A stretch of DNA of 64,000 nt from Flavipsychrobacter sp. Lineage in GTDB: Bacteria > Bacteroidota > Bacteroidia > Chitinophagales > Chitinophagaceae. The notes under the pieces were generated by a model. It was not told the origin of the DNA and searched no databases. It was given only the letters and a program-made list of their open reading frames with translations. The DNA lies in contig JAEUVF010000003.1 in the NCBI GenBank assembly GCA_016787265.1, forward strand, positions 62,001-126,000, in the 5' to 3' direction. The translations under genes were made by a program, and so were the position numbers. Below, piece by piece: positions 16,891-26,553 of this stretch (positions within the stretch are counted from its first letter, which is position 1; every line of letters starts with the position of its first letter).

Positions 16891-16948
16891 ATGTGAGACG
16901 TCAGACGTGAAAAGTGAAAAGTGAAAAGTGAAAAGTGAAAAGTGAAAG
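16891..16948 (+). repeat. Heptameric tandem repeat, GTGAAAA type
   Basis: Eight or so 7-nt units: ATGTGAG, ACGTCAG, ACGTGAA, then five AAGTGAA (16912-16946). It starts directly after the terminator of the histone-like gene. Same unit family as the argG and FG-GAP 3' tracts. Confidence 0.88.
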
Positions 16949-16982
16949 TTGTCAAAGGAAATTAGGTCAAAGAGATGATGCC

Positions 16983-17102
16983 CCCTCCTCCCTCCTCCCT
17001 CCTCCCTCCTCCCTCTTCCCTCTTCCCTCTTCCATTTCTCCGTCTTCCATTCCTCCCTCTTCCATTCCTCCCTCTTCCATTCCTCCCTCTTCCATTCTTC
17101 CG
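16983..17102. repeat. Polypyrimidine heptamer/15-mer repeat upstream of polX
   Basis: Four CCCTCCT units (16983-17010), three CCCTCTT (17011-17031), then 15-base units CCATTCCTCCCTCTT (17047, 17062 and 17077, preceded by a diverged copy at 17032). The 15-mer equals a 7-mer plus an 8-mer. The minus strand carries regularly spaced GGG runs with 4-base loops, a clear G-quadruplex motif. Read in frame with polX it gives a spurious Ser-Pro-rich N terminus. Confidence 0.88.
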
Positions 17103-17114
17103 TACCTTCGCTCC

Positions 17115-18824
17115 ATGCTCGACAATTACGCTATCGCCGACCAGTTCAGCCTGCTGGCTAAACTTATGGATATACATGGAGAAAATTCCTTCAAGGCCAA
17201 ATCCTATTCCAGTGCAGCCTTCTCAATTGAAAAATTGCCGGTACAACTGAGCGATACTCCTCGTGAAAAAATCGCCACGCTGAAAGGGATTGGCGACAGC
17301 ACTGCCAAAAAAATCGCTGAATTGTTGGATACGGGCAAGCTTACTGCGCTCGATGAACTTATCGCGAAAACACCCCATGGCATTTTGGAAATGATGCAGA
17401 TCAAAGGATTAGGGCCTAAAAAAATCGCTACGATTTGGAAAGAGATGGGCATCGAATCACTTGGTGAACTATTATACGCCTGCAACGAAAACAGGCTCCT
17501 GATGTACAAAGGTTTTGGAGAAAAAACCCAGGAGAGCGTCAAGCAATCCATCCAATTCTACAATGCCAACAAGGGACAATTTCTCTTTGCAGAAATCGAA
17601 CCCTTTGCACAACAACTGGAAAACTTTTTCATCAACCGCTTTCCCGATCAACAAACCGGTTTATATGGTGATATCCGTCGGCAGGCAATCATCATTACTA
17701 AGGTGGAACTGCTCACTACCACCAGTTTACCTGATATTCACGCTGCACTTGAGGCACTTCAGTTTCAGTCTATACAAACAGAAAATCAATCAATCCTTGC
17801 GCAGGCTCCTGATGGAACCCAGGTAATTGTTCACCAATGCCTGCCAGATGAGTTTATACAACAATTGTTCACCAGCACCTGCAGCCAGCTTTTCCTCGAA
17901 AGCTTCCAACAACTTACTGCAACTGCTGTAGCAAACAGTAGTGAAAGTCATGCAACCGAAAGCAGCAATCGATTTAAAACCGAAGCAGACCTGTTCCAAT
18001 CCGCCGGTATTCACTACCTTCCACCCAACCAGCGTGAATTCCCTGAAGCCATCCAGCCAATTGGGAATCCCAAACCGGAGCCCATCATCACTACGGCTGA
18101 TATTAAATCCATCATCCACTCCCACAGCAATTGGAGCGATGGCCTCCACACCATCGAAACCATGGCCAGGGCCTGCATTGGAAAAGGATATGAATACCTG
18201 GTCATAAGTGATCACAGCAAGTCTGCATTTTACGCCAATGGCCTTTCCGTTGAACGCATCCGGGAACAACACCAGTGTATTGAAGAACTCAATGCCAGTC
18301 TCGCCCCCTTCCATATTTTCAAAAGCATCGAGTGTGATATCCTGAGCGATGGCTCTCTTGATTACGATAACGATACTCTTAATACATTCGACCTCGTCAT
18401 CGCATCAGTCCACAGCAATCTCAAAATGACGGAAGAAAAAGCCATGCAGCGCTTACTCACGGCTATTCAACATCCTGCTACTGCCATACTCGGACATATG
18501 ACCGGACGCCTTTTGTTAAGCCGACCGGGTTACCCGGTTGACCACAAAGCAATCATTGATGCCTGTGCAGCAAATAATGTTGTAATTGAAATCAATGCGC
18601 ACCCCCGAAGGCTTGACCTCGACTGGAGCTGGATTCCCTATGCAATGGAAAAAAACTGCCTGCTGTCCATTGACCCCGATGCCCATAGTGTGGAAGGATT
18701 TGAAGATGTCCGTTTTGGCGTAATCGCCGCACAAAAAGGCGGACTAACGCCCCGGCATAACCTAAGCAGTTTCACACTTGAAGCGTTCAGGAACTGGCTG
18801 ACGGCAAGGAAACAAAGAAAGTAG
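17115..18824 (+). CDS. polX: DNA polymerase/3'-5' exonuclease PolX
   Basis: 569-aa family X polymerase with a C-terminal PHP domain, acting in base-excision-type repair. Helix-hairpin-helix elements are visible (LKGIGDSTAKKIAELL, IKGLGPKKIATIWKEMG). A divergent nucleotidyltransferase middle follows. The PHP domain starts near residue 334 with HSHSNWSDG and continues through ISDHSK, VHSN, LGHMTGRLLL, NAHPRR and DPDAHS; all metal-ligand motifs are present. The frame extends to 16935 only through the repeat, so MLDNYAIADQF is chosen. The acidic polymerase residues are not obvious and may be lost. Its 3' end overlaps the convergent kinase gene by 38 bp. Confidence 0.9.
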   Translation: MLDNYAIADQFSLLAKLMDIHGENSFKAKSYSSAAFSIEKLPVQLSDTPREKIATLKGIGDSTAKKIAELLDTGKLTALDELIAKTPHGILEMMQIKGLGPKKIATIWKEMGIESLGELLYACNENRLLMYKGFGEKTQESVKQSIQFYNANKGQFLFAEIEPFAQQLENFFINRFPDQQTGLYGDIRRQAIIITKVELLTTTSLPDIHAALEALQFQSIQTENQSILAQAPDGTQVIVHQCLPDEFIQQLFTSTCSQLFLESFQQLTATAVANSSESHATESSNRFKTEADLFQSAGIHYLPPNQREFPEAIQPIGNPKPEPIITTADIKSIIHSHSNWSDGLHTIETMARACIGKGYEYLVISDHSKSAFYANGLSVERIREQHQCIEELNASLAPFHIFKSIECDILSDGSLDYDNDTLNTFDLVIASVHSNLKMTEEKAMQRLLTAIQHPATAILGHMTGRLLLSRPGYPVDHKAIIDACAANNVVIEINAHPRRLDLDWSWIPYAMEKNCLLSIDPDAHSVEGFEDVRFGVIAAQKGGLTPRHNLSSFTLEAFRNWLTARKQRK

Positions 18825-21800
18825 TTCCATCGGCTTCACTGGTCTCAAACCAGATTCGGCCACGTGCCTGTTCTACAATCCCTTTGCTCATGGCTAATCC
18901 TAAACCAGTACCGGATGTTTTGGTAGTGAAATTCGGCGTAAAGATTTTTGATTGCGTTTCACCAGGTATTCCCTGGCCGTTATCATGAACTGAAATAATG
19001 ATCGTATCCTCACCCCGCTCTTCTTTTACTTCCACCAATCGCAATTCCCTGTTCTCTGTAGCTTCCATCGCATTTTGCAACAAATTGGTGAACAGGCGGT
19101 TCATCTGGGTTTTATCCGCAAACACCCAAACGGGTCCTTCCACCGGCTTCCAGTTGAAAACCACCAGGTCGTTGGAATCATAGAGGGAAGAGAGTGATTG
19201 CAATATATCATGGAGATCAAACAACTCATTGTGCGCATTACTGATATTCGCAAATTGTGAAAATTCAGAAGCAATTTTGGAAAGGTGATCTATTTGCTCC
19301 ACCAATGTATTTGCCACATTGAACGTCAGCTGTTTTACATCTCCATTATTTCCCTGGATCGCCTTCTGCAAATACTGAATACTCAACTTCATTGGCGTGA
19401 GCGGGTTCTTGATTTCATGCGCTACCTGGCGCGCCATTTCCCTCCAGGCCCCTTCCCGTTCACTCTTGGCCAGGGCCGCCGCACTTTCTTCCAGCTTTAA
19501 CACCATCTTGTTGTACTCTTTCACCAACTCACCTATTTCATCGTTCCTGTTCCACTGAATCTCATCATTGTGCTTGCCCAGGTTCACCGCCTGCATCTTC
19601 TCACTGATCAGGGAAAAGGAAGCAGTGATCCGGTTGGTGATAAAGAGCGCAATCACACCGGCAATCAGGAAAATAAATGCATTCAGGTTGATGATCGTCA
19701 CAAGAAAATTGGATATCTCACGCTTCAACTCTTCCTGTGAATCGAAAGAGGGCATGTTCAGATATGCATAAGGATTACCGTCTTCATCGCGTACCGGTGA
19801 ATAAATACTCTGATAACTGATTCCTCCAATCTGCTCAGTAGTAGTGTACTGAACCAATTTCTGCCGGTGGATCCGATAATAGGCTTCCGGATTCATGCGC
19901 GAACTCAATATTCCTTTATCGTAAATGAAAGGATTCGAAGACAACCGCAACTCACCCTGTGTATCATAGATATTGATATCCGTGCCATGAATCTCTGACA
20001 CTTCCTGTACCAATACTTCCAGATACTCGTTGTAACCACTGTCGTAAAGGCGCAGCATGTAATCAAAGAATGTCTGGCTGTCAATTTTGTTCTCGACCTC
20101 ATTACTCATAATCTGAATCGCCCGGCTCAATTGGTCCTGCTTATTGCGGTTATACCGGTTGATAAAGAAAAAAATCGTAGCTGCTCCAATCACCAGGAAG
20201 GAAAACAGACTGATAAATATGATGGTCCCATGAACCTGGGTACGCAGGTTCAATTGCATTTCCTTTCGAAGATTCGATAAGCGCAACCTCGACCGCACTA
20301 ACAAAGAAATCAATTGAAATATGCCCAGCAAGAGTAAAAAGGTAGAAAACAGGTAAGCAACCAGTGTTATCGATTCCAGCCAGAGATTATTCAATTTGGC
20401 AATAATGACCACCTTATTATTATCCCGATACCATAACTCATCGTATCCTTCATTCTTCCGGAACGTAAAATTATTAGGCGGCAACTGCTTGTCACTTAAC
20501 CTTGTAGGAAAGGCATAATCATTAAAATAATCAATCAGCTCCCTGTTATTATAAATCGCATAACTGTAAATCGGTGAATATTCATCCGGTAAAAAATCTT
20601 TTCTGCCCCGGAACAACTCGGGAACAAGCGCATCGTTTTTATATTTCTTTGGTTCAGACAAAATGAATACATACCCAATTGCGGTGCCTGAAGTATCCGT
20701 AACCATCTTGCGACTGATATATGCATATTTGTCGAATGCCTTTTCGAAATAGCGCATATCCGGCACATTGGTTGGCTTCCCTTCCATCCGATAAATGATA
20801 TCCAGCGTATCATAGGAAATGGGAGCATCATTATAGAGTGGCTTTTCCTGGGAATCAAAGGTGTAAATCCGGGTATCGTATTTATTCAGATAAGCACTGA
20901 AATTCTTATTGATCAGGCTGTCCTTCAGGTATTGATTGGCAGAGGCGAGCCGGAAACGATTAAAATTCGAATACAGGAAATCGTTATCGAAATAAGTCAA
21001 TGCAATACTCAGCAGGCGCTCCGATGTAGGATCCGCCTGGTTTGCCAGCTTTTCAGCAGTACGTTTGCGTTGTTCCAGTTCAATCCTGCTATTCTCGGCG
21101 ATTATGATCAGTGAAATCGATCCGGAATACAGAAAAATCCAAAGTAATAATACCGATACCGACCAGCGATGATCCTTGGTGATCAGAAGTGGTTGACGTA
21201 ACAGCCAGGTATAACCGATAAGCCAAACCAGCACAAAAAGATTCAGTTCTACAATATTCCCACTCTGAATAAAAGTGATCAGTAATAGTCCAAAAGCTGC
21301 CAGGAAGGCATAGAGATAATAGGCATTCTGGCGCAACAATGGAGCCAGCACCCGAAGGATTACTGAGGATGCCAGGAAATAACTGAGCGCCAGGGTTGCC
21401 AATACCACAAAGCCCCAGAAGCTATAAACATCCAGACTGAAGAAATTGGTAACATTGAATGAAATTCTGGCCGCGTCTGCGATCAGACTCCGGATGATAA
21501 TAGCAAAAGAGAAAGTAATACTTACTAATAGAAATGCCCCTACTGCAACCAAAGGCCATTTCAGCCAATGTTGCTGAAAGGCCTGCAGGTTCATACCCAC
21601 ACTCTTCCGGTAGATGAACAACAAAATCCAGCAGAACAGCAGGGAATTGATAAGTAAATCCCCCAGTGAGGGCAATAATAAACTGGAGCTATAAATTCCA
21701 GGATCAAATAATTCAAAATCCGACCAGGCCAATGTACCGGCAAACATGTATGTGATCAGTCTTAATCCAACCACGGTGCCAGCCAGAAAAACCAATCCTC

Positions 21801-22542
21801 TAGTAAAGCCGTAAGTCTCCGCTATACTGTTTGCGGCACTGTGTACCGCTATCAGGATTAATATAATTGCAATGATATCCAGTACAATTGCCCATTCATT
21901 GGCCGAAAAGTCGGCAGAAATTTTACGGGGCTGTAAATAAAAAAGAAGCTTTCCACTGATACTTCGAACCGGGTATGCTGTTTCTGTTTCCGTAATGGCG
22001 ACCGATGATTCCGCATTGGGAAAACCGGAAAACTGGGAAGAGAGGTTACTGTTCTGAACAAAATACTCCTTACGGACTTCTATCATCGCTATCAACAGCA
22101 GTTGTTCCCTGGCCAGTGGAATCAGTTTACGAATGCATTCATATTGACCATTCTGCAACCGAACCAGTTGAAGGCTATCCTCACTATAAATTATATCCGC
22201 TGTTGGTTCTGTTTGCTGGTAACTCCAGAACTGCAGCCTCCAGTTATTGTATTGATCCGGACGATACAGGAATACGCCCATGTTACTCCTGTTCAGTTTG
22301 TCCAGGTGATCCATATCATAGCTTCCTTCTGACAGCACTTTTAACAGGGCGGTATCCCTGGTTAAAGCCTCTACCTGCCGCTCCTGTACCTGAATCCGGT
22401 CCTCAATCGCTTTGCGCAGATAAGGGGCAGAAGACGCACCAACAAAATAATTGTTGATAATAAATGCTATGGTGAACAACCAGGCGGCCGCCAGCAGGAA
22501 ATAGGCATTCTTTTTTAATATTCCGATGACAAACTGGATCAA
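18787..22542 (-). CDS. Large multi-pass sensor histidine kinase (NtrY-like)
   Basis: 1251 aa. One N-terminal helix and a loop domain precede a block of about ten hydrophobic segments (residues 210-480). A second extracytoplasmic region and more helices follow, then a HAMP linker (ISEKMQAVNLGKHNDEIQW). The HisKA H-box is VAHEIKNPLTPMKL with the phospho-acceptor His near 1042. The HATPase domain has N, G1 and G2 motifs (NLLQNAMEA, DNGQGIPG, GTGLGLAMSKGI). The H-box and HATPase resemble NtrY-type kinases. No response regulator is adjacent. The start overlaps the mazG stop (ATGA), implying coupled translation. Confidence 0.9.
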   Translation of the reverse strand: MIQFVIGILKKNAYFLLAAAWLFTIAFIINNYFVGASSAPYLRKAIEDRIQVQERQVEALTRDTALLKVLSEGSYDMDHLDKLNRSNMGVFLYRPDQYNNWRLQFWSYQQTEPTADIIYSEDSLQLVRLQNGQYECIRKLIPLAREQLLLIAMIEVRKEYFVQNSNLSSQFSGFPNAESSVAITETETAYPVRSISGKLLFYLQPRKISADFSANEWAIVLDIIAIILILIAVHSAANSIAETYGFTRGLVFLAGTVVGLRLITYMFAGTLAWSDFELFDPGIYSSSLLLPSLGDLLINSLLFCWILLFIYRKSVGMNLQAFQQHWLKWPLVAVGAFLLVSITFSFAIIIRSLIADAARISFNVTNFFSLDVYSFWGFVVLATLALSYFLASSVILRVLAPLLRQNAYYLYAFLAAFGLLLITFIQSGNIVELNLFVLVWLIGYTWLLRQPLLITKDHRWSVSVLLLWIFLYSGSISLIIIAENSRIELEQRKRTAEKLANQADPTSERLLSIALTYFDNDFLYSNFNRFRLASANQYLKDSLINKNFSAYLNKYDTRIYTFDSQEKPLYNDAPISYDTLDIIYRMEGKPTNVPDMRYFEKAFDKYAYISRKMVTDTSGTAIGYVFILSEPKKYKNDALVPELFRGRKDFLPDEYSPIYSYAIYNNRELIDYFNDYAFPTRLSDKQLPPNNFTFRKNEGYDELWYRDNNKVVIIAKLNNLWLESITLVAYLFSTFLLLLGIFQLISLLVRSRLRLSNLRKEMQLNLRTQVHGTIIFISLFSFLVIGAATIFFFINRYNRNKQDQLSRAIQIMSNEVENKIDSQTFFDYMLRLYDSGYNEYLEVLVQEVSEIHGTDINIYDTQGELRLSSNPFIYDKGILSSRMNPEAYYRIHRQKLVQYTTTEQIGGISYQSIYSPVRDEDGNPYAYLNMPSFDSQEELKREISNFLVTIINLNAFIFLIAGVIALFITNRITASFSLISEKMQAVNLGKHNDEIQWNRNDEIGELVKEYNKMVLKLEESAAALAKSEREGAWREMARQVAHEIKNPLTPMKLSIQYLQKAIQGNNGDVKQLTFNVANTLVEQIDHLSKIASEFSQFANISNAHNELFDLHDILQSLSSLYDSNDLVVFNWKPVEGPVWVFADKTQMNRLFTNLLQNAMEATENRELRLVEVKEERGEDTIIISVHDNGQGIPGETQSKIFTPNFTTKTSGTGLGLAMSKGIVEQARGRIWFETSEADGTTFFVSLPSASS

Positions 22543-23318
22543 CTGCTTGATTTTTTCGCTTTAATTTCATTCCACAAGGCATCCATCTCCACCAGGCTCA
22601 TATTCTTAAGCTCCAGTCCCTTTACGCGGGCCAGTTCTTCCATCTGCGTAAAGCGGTTGATAAATTTCTGGTTGGTCCGGGCAAGGGCATGTTCAGCATC
22701 CACTTGCAAAAACCGTGCATAATTAATCAGTGAAAAAACCACATCCCCAAACTCGTCTTCCACCTGGTTCTGGTTTCCACCCGCTATCGCATCTTTTAAT
22801 TCCTGTATTTCTTCTTCCACTTTCTCCCAAACCTGTTCCCGGTTATCCCATTCAAACCCAACCTGTTTCGCTTTTTCCTGCAGGCGCATAGCCTTTACCG
22901 TTGCCGGTAAAGATTTTGGCACTCCGCTCAAAACCGACTTTTTACCTTCCTGCAGTTTAATCTGCTCCCAATTGCGCTTCACGTCTTCAGCATTGTCCAG
23001 CTTTACGTCTCCATACACGTGCGGGTGCCGGCGAATCAGCTTTTCATTGATTCCTTTCAACACTTCATCCAGACTGAACTGACCCTGCTCCTGACCGATC
23101 TTTGCATAGAATACCAGGTGCAGAAACAAATCCCCCAACTCCTCTTTTATGCCTTTCCAATCTTCATCCGAGATCGCATCCGCCAGTTCATACAACTCTT
23201 CAATGGATTGCTGCCGCAAACTTTGAATGGTCTGCTTTTTATCCCAGGGACATTTCTCCCTCAGGTCGTTCATAATATCGATCAATTGCCCAAATGCTTC
23301 CTGCGCTGCTGCTTTCAT
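22539..23318 (-). CDS. mazG: Nucleoside triphosphate pyrophosphohydrolase MazG
   Basis: 259-aa tandem MazG protein that hydrolyses (d)NTPs to monophosphates, for housecleaning or alarmone control. The N-terminal domain has LREKCPWDKKQTIQSLRQQSIEELYEL and the EELGDLFLHLVF metal motif. The second domain repeats this with VEDEFGDVVFSLINYAR. It follows the DUF3667 gene by 10 bases and overlaps the kinase start by 4. Confidence 0.95.
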   Translation of the reverse strand: MKAAAQEAFGQLIDIMNDLREKCPWDKKQTIQSLRQQSIEELYELADAISDEDWKGIKEELGDLFLHLVFYAKIGQEQGQFSLDEVLKGINEKLIRRHPHVYGDVKLDNAEDVKRNWEQIKLQEGKKSVLSGVPKSLPATVKAMRLQEKAKQVGFEWDNREQVWEKVEEEIQELKDAIAGGNQNQVEDEFGDVVFSLINYARFLQVDAEHALARTNQKFINRFTQMEELARVKGLELKNMSLVEMDALWNEIKAKKSSS

Positions 23319-23328
23319 GGTGATAGTT

Positions 23329-24558
23329 TTAATGACCCGGATTCACGGCTTGTGCCGCACTGATGGCGGTAAAGATTACCAATAGCACCATCATCATAAA
23401 GAATGAAAGGATATTTAATAGTATAAATTTAAGCATGGTCTTTTTCCGGCTTTCCCCATAAAACTTCCGCATCCCCTTGTACAGGTACAAATAAACGGCT
23501 ATTGAAATGATCACCTGTACCAGGTTGATAATTCCCCATTCGGTATAATCCTGCAAGGCTCCCAGGGCAAAACTGCCGAGCAGAAAGATAAAAGTGGCAC
23601 AATAGGTATGAATGGTAAAAATGGCATGATCCGAGTAAAACAGGTCCTTTCGGCGCCCATATAATAATTGCAGGAACCAGGCAAACAGGGGAAGTGAGGC
23701 AAATAACATTTTGGGGAAACTGTGAAACAGATTATTCAGAAAACTTTTTAAATAAGCCTGCTCACCCTTGAGTTTACCGGTTTCAGATGCAGCAATGATC
23801 TTAGTTACAAATATTTTTTTAATCCAGCTGTCTTTCTTGTCTTTTGGTAAAGCTTCCTGCATGCGGCGATAGGCCTCCAGCGATTCATATTCAGAGGAGG
23901 TAAATTCACCACTGCTGCTGTCATTTGACAACTTAAAATCAAGTCCCTGATCCTGATCGTCAATTTTTATATTACCCGGCACTTTGATTCCTTCTTTTTC
24001 CAGGGTATCCAGTATCTCTTTGCCTGTTGCAGAACGGATGGAGTCTGCTATTTTCTTGTCATTGATTTCTTTTTCAAGAGTCTTAATGTCTTTTTCAAGT
24101 CCGGTTAATACACGCTGCGCCGCCTCCCTTTCCACTGCATTTGTTGATAACAACGGTTTCTCCTGCACCACTTCTTTTGCCAGCTTCAGGTTCTCCAGTT
24201 TTTCCTTCTTCTTATCCGAATTCGATTTGCCGATATTTTCTGCATTGTACATCGTGAAGAAAATGATGAAGAAAAAAGCGGAGGTGAACACATACATCCT
24301 GATAGGATTCAACTGGCTGTATCTTTTGCCTTGTATGTATTCGAGGGATAATTTCCCCGGCTTCGTCAGCAACTGGGTCATTGTACCAAAAAACTTGCTG
24401 TCGAAATGGGTTATATCATAAACAAAATGCGTAAGCAGACTCCAGAAGGATTCCCTGGCAATAATATTCTCCTGTCCACAATGCTGGCAAAAACGACCAG
24501 CCACTTCCGTTCCACAGTTCAGGCAATTCTTTTCCGTTCTTTCCTTATAATGCGACAC
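23329..24558 (-). CDS. DUF3667 family zinc-ribbon membrane protein
   Basis: 409 aa. An N-terminal zinc ribbon (CLNCGTEVAGRFCQHCGQ) is followed by the conserved DUF3667 segment (ITHFDSKFFGTMTQLLTKPGKLSLEYIQGKR ... LNPIRMYVFTSAFFF). A charged, coiled-coil-prone insertion (residues 110-270) and three to four membrane helices at the C terminus follow. Function unknown; the family is common in Bacteroidota. First gene of a tight operon with mazG and the histidine kinase. Confidence 0.85.
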   Translation of the reverse strand: MSHYKERTEKNCLNCGTEVAGRFCQHCGQENIIARESFWSLLTHFVYDITHFDSKFFGTMTQLLTKPGKLSLEYIQGKRYSQLNPIRMYVFTSAFFFIIFFTMYNAENIGKSNSDKKKEKLENLKLAKEVVQEKPLLSTNAVEREAAQRVLTGLEKDIKTLEKEINDKKIADSIRSATGKEILDTLEKEGIKVPGNIKIDDQDQGLDFKLSNDSSSGEFTSSEYESLEAYRRMQEALPKDKKDSWIKKIFVTKIIAASETGKLKGEQAYLKSFLNNLFHSFPKMLFASLPLFAWFLQLLYGRRKDLFYSDHAIFTIHTYCATFIFLLGSFALGALQDYTEWGIINLVQVIISIAVYLYLYKGMRKFYGESRKKTMLKFILLNILSFFMMMVLLVIFTAISAAQAVNPGH

Positions 24559-24633
24559 GTGTTAAAATTTGAATAAAAATAAATACAATTAGTTAAGTTG
24601 CACTCATTCGCCAGTGTATAAACAATAGTCCAG

Positions 24634-25461
24634 ATGAAAAACATCGCTTTTATCCTCATTTTCACCCTTTGTTCTTCCCAGCTTTGGTCGCAGTTCTATT
24701 ATAACGACCTGATGACCAACCGCCAGACCAATCAACGTTACCAGCAATTGCTTGAAAAAGGAATCAAAAAAGTGACTATTACCAGTTACGATGGAAACAC
24801 CCCTGAATCAGCCGGCTTCACCGCAGAGCAAACCCTGGATACCAAAAAAGGGTTGTTGGTTACCCGTACACAAACCAGCCAAACAGGAGATGCACGTATC
24901 GAAGCAAGCTACAATGAAAAGGGATGGTTGATCAGCAGCAGGGATACAGCCCAAAGTGCTTCCAGTCAGTCTTTCTATACCTACAACACCAATGGTCAGC
25001 TGGTCCAACTGGAAAGCAGCAGCCGGTCAGATAATATCACAACAACAGAAATTCATATCTGGACTTATAATTCTGCAGGATTACCCCAATCCATGCAGCG
25101 GATCCGCAACCAGGTGGATACCACCACCGTTACATTTGTTTATGACGAAAAAGGAAACCTGGTAGAAGAAAAAGCAATCCGGGAAAACCTTCCAGCGATT
25201 ACCTATTATTATTATTATGATGCCAAAAACAGGCTGACGGATATCGTACGTTACAATGCCAAAGCGCAGCGGCTCTTGCCTGATTATATTTTCGAATACA
25301 ATGAAAATGACCAGGTAAAAAAAATGACCATGGTACCGGAAGGCACTAATGCTTACGAACAATGGTTCTATCAATACCTTCCAAACGGCCTTCGCAGAAT
25401 GGAACTGGTTTATAACAAACAGCAACAACTAATGGGAAAAGTTGAATACGACTATGAATAA
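24634..25461 (+). CDS. Secreted YD-repeat-like protein
   Basis: 275 aa with a signal peptide (MKNIAFILIFTLCSSQLWSQ). The body is an array of degenerate YD/RHS-like strands (YNEKGWLISS, YNTNGQLVQLE, YDEKGNLVEEK, YDAKNRLTDIVRYN, YNENDQVKKM), which should form a short beta-rich repeat fold. No catalytic motif is visible and no toxin domain is attached. It ends 8 bases inside the next gene, so the two are translationally linked. Function unknown. Confidence 0.78.
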   Translation: MKNIAFILIFTLCSSQLWSQFYYNDLMTNRQTNQRYQQLLEKGIKKVTITSYDGNTPESAGFTAEQTLDTKKGLLVTRTQTSQTGDARIEASYNEKGWLISSRDTAQSASSQSFYTYNTNGQLVQLESSSRSDNITTTEIHIWTYNSAGLPQSMQRIRNQVDTTTVTFVYDEKGNLVEEKAIRENLPAITYYYYYDAKNRLTDIVRYNAKAQRLLPDYIFEYNENDQVKKMTMVPEGTNAYEQWFYQYLPNGLRRMELVYNKQQQLMGKVEYDYE

Positions 25462-26545
25462 ACAACTCAGCCTGCTTTTTATATGCGTGGTTTTCAGTTC
25501 CTTTACCACCATCGTTTCCGCCCAGTCGCAGGAAAAAATAAAGGTACTGGTTGTTGGCATGACGCACGATCATGTGCATGGCATTTTACAATTTTACAAA
25601 CAGGGGAGAGTAACTATTACCGGTATTGTCGAAACCAACAAGGAACTCATCAACCGCTATAAAAAATCATATCAGTTAGCCGATGGTTTATTCTTCACCA
25701 ATATTGTCACTGCAATAAAATCGACAAGACCACAGGCAGTTCTGGCTTTTAATGCGATTAATGAACATTTGCCTGTTGTTGAAGCCAGTTTACCACTAGG
25801 CATTCCTGTTATGGTAGAAAAACCACTAGCCACTACCCTTGAGGATGCAAAAAAGATCGAAGCGCTATCAAAAAAATACAATACTGCAGTACTTACCAAT
25901 TATGAAACTACCTGGTATAACAGTAACCACTATGCGAAAGAACAGGTAGAACAGGGTAACCTTGGTGTAATCCGTAAAATTGTAGTGCACTCCGGACATG
26001 AAGGACCCAAAGAAATCGGATGCAGTAATGAATTCCTTGATTGGCTTACTGATCCGGTTAAGAATGGCGGTGGAGCATCCCGCGATTTCGGATGTTATGG
26101 AGCCAACCTGATGTCCTGGCTGATGAACGGAAAAGCTCCCAAATCCGTAACGGCTATCATCCACCAATACAAACCGGCAGAATATCCCAAAGTGGATGAT
26201 GCTGCCACCATTCTGCTGGAATATGAAAACGCAACAGGGGTAATTGAAGCCTCCTGGAACTGGCCTTATTCCATCAAGGATATGGAAATATTCGGTGCAT
26301 CGTCCTATTTGCATGCGGTAGATGCACAAACCATTGTTCAGAAAAAGCAGCAATCCAAACCTATCACCGGAATAGCTCCGCCAGCTGTGTATGGCGATTA
26401 TATCAGTTACCTGGAAGCCTATCTGAATGGAAAAATTTCCGACACGAATGATCTTTCCTCCTTATCAAACAACCTGCTGGTGGTGAAAATCCTGGAAGCA
26501 GCTACCCGCTCTGCAAAAGAAGGCAGAAAAATTATGCTGGAGTAA
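25454..26545 (+). CDS. Exported Gfo/Idh/MocA-family oxidoreductase
   Basis: 363 aa. A signal peptide (ending VSAQSQEK) precedes a Rossmann domain (KVLVVGMTHDHVHG) and the family EKP motif (VMVEKPLATTLEDAKK). The C-terminal substrate domain includes GGGASRDFGCYGANLMSWL. Such enzymes oxidise, reduce or epimerise sugars with NAD(P). The exported form also resembles the NAD-using glycosidase branch, which cannot be excluded. The ATG at 25454 overlaps the previous stop by 8 bp; an upstream TTG at 25442 is less likely. It abuts the convergent regulator gene (8 bases apart). Membership of the carbohydrate regulon is not shown by an operator. Confidence 0.85.
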   Translation: MNKQLSLLFICVVFSSFTTIVSAQSQEKIKVLVVGMTHDHVHGILQFYKQGRVTITGIVETNKELINRYKKSYQLADGLFFTNIVTAIKSTRPQAVLAFNAINEHLPVVEASLPLGIPVMVEKPLATTLEDAKKIEALSKKYNTAVLTNYETTWYNSNHYAKEQVEQGNLGVIRKIVVHSGHEGPKEIGCSNEFLDWLTDPVKNGGGASRDFGCYGANLMSWLMNGKAPKSVTAIIHQYKPAEYPKVDDAATILLEYENATGVIEASWNWPYSIKDMEIFGASSYLHAVDAQTIVQKKQQSKPITGIAPPAVYGDYISYLEAYLNGKISDTNDLSSLSNNLLVVKILEAATRSAKEGRKIMLE

Positions 26546-26553
26546 ATAAACGG

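Noticed and set aside
16935..17114. N-terminal Ser-Pro-rich extension of PolX
   Set aside because: It is a translation of the CCTCCCT-type repeat; the family start MLDNYAIADQF is at 17115.
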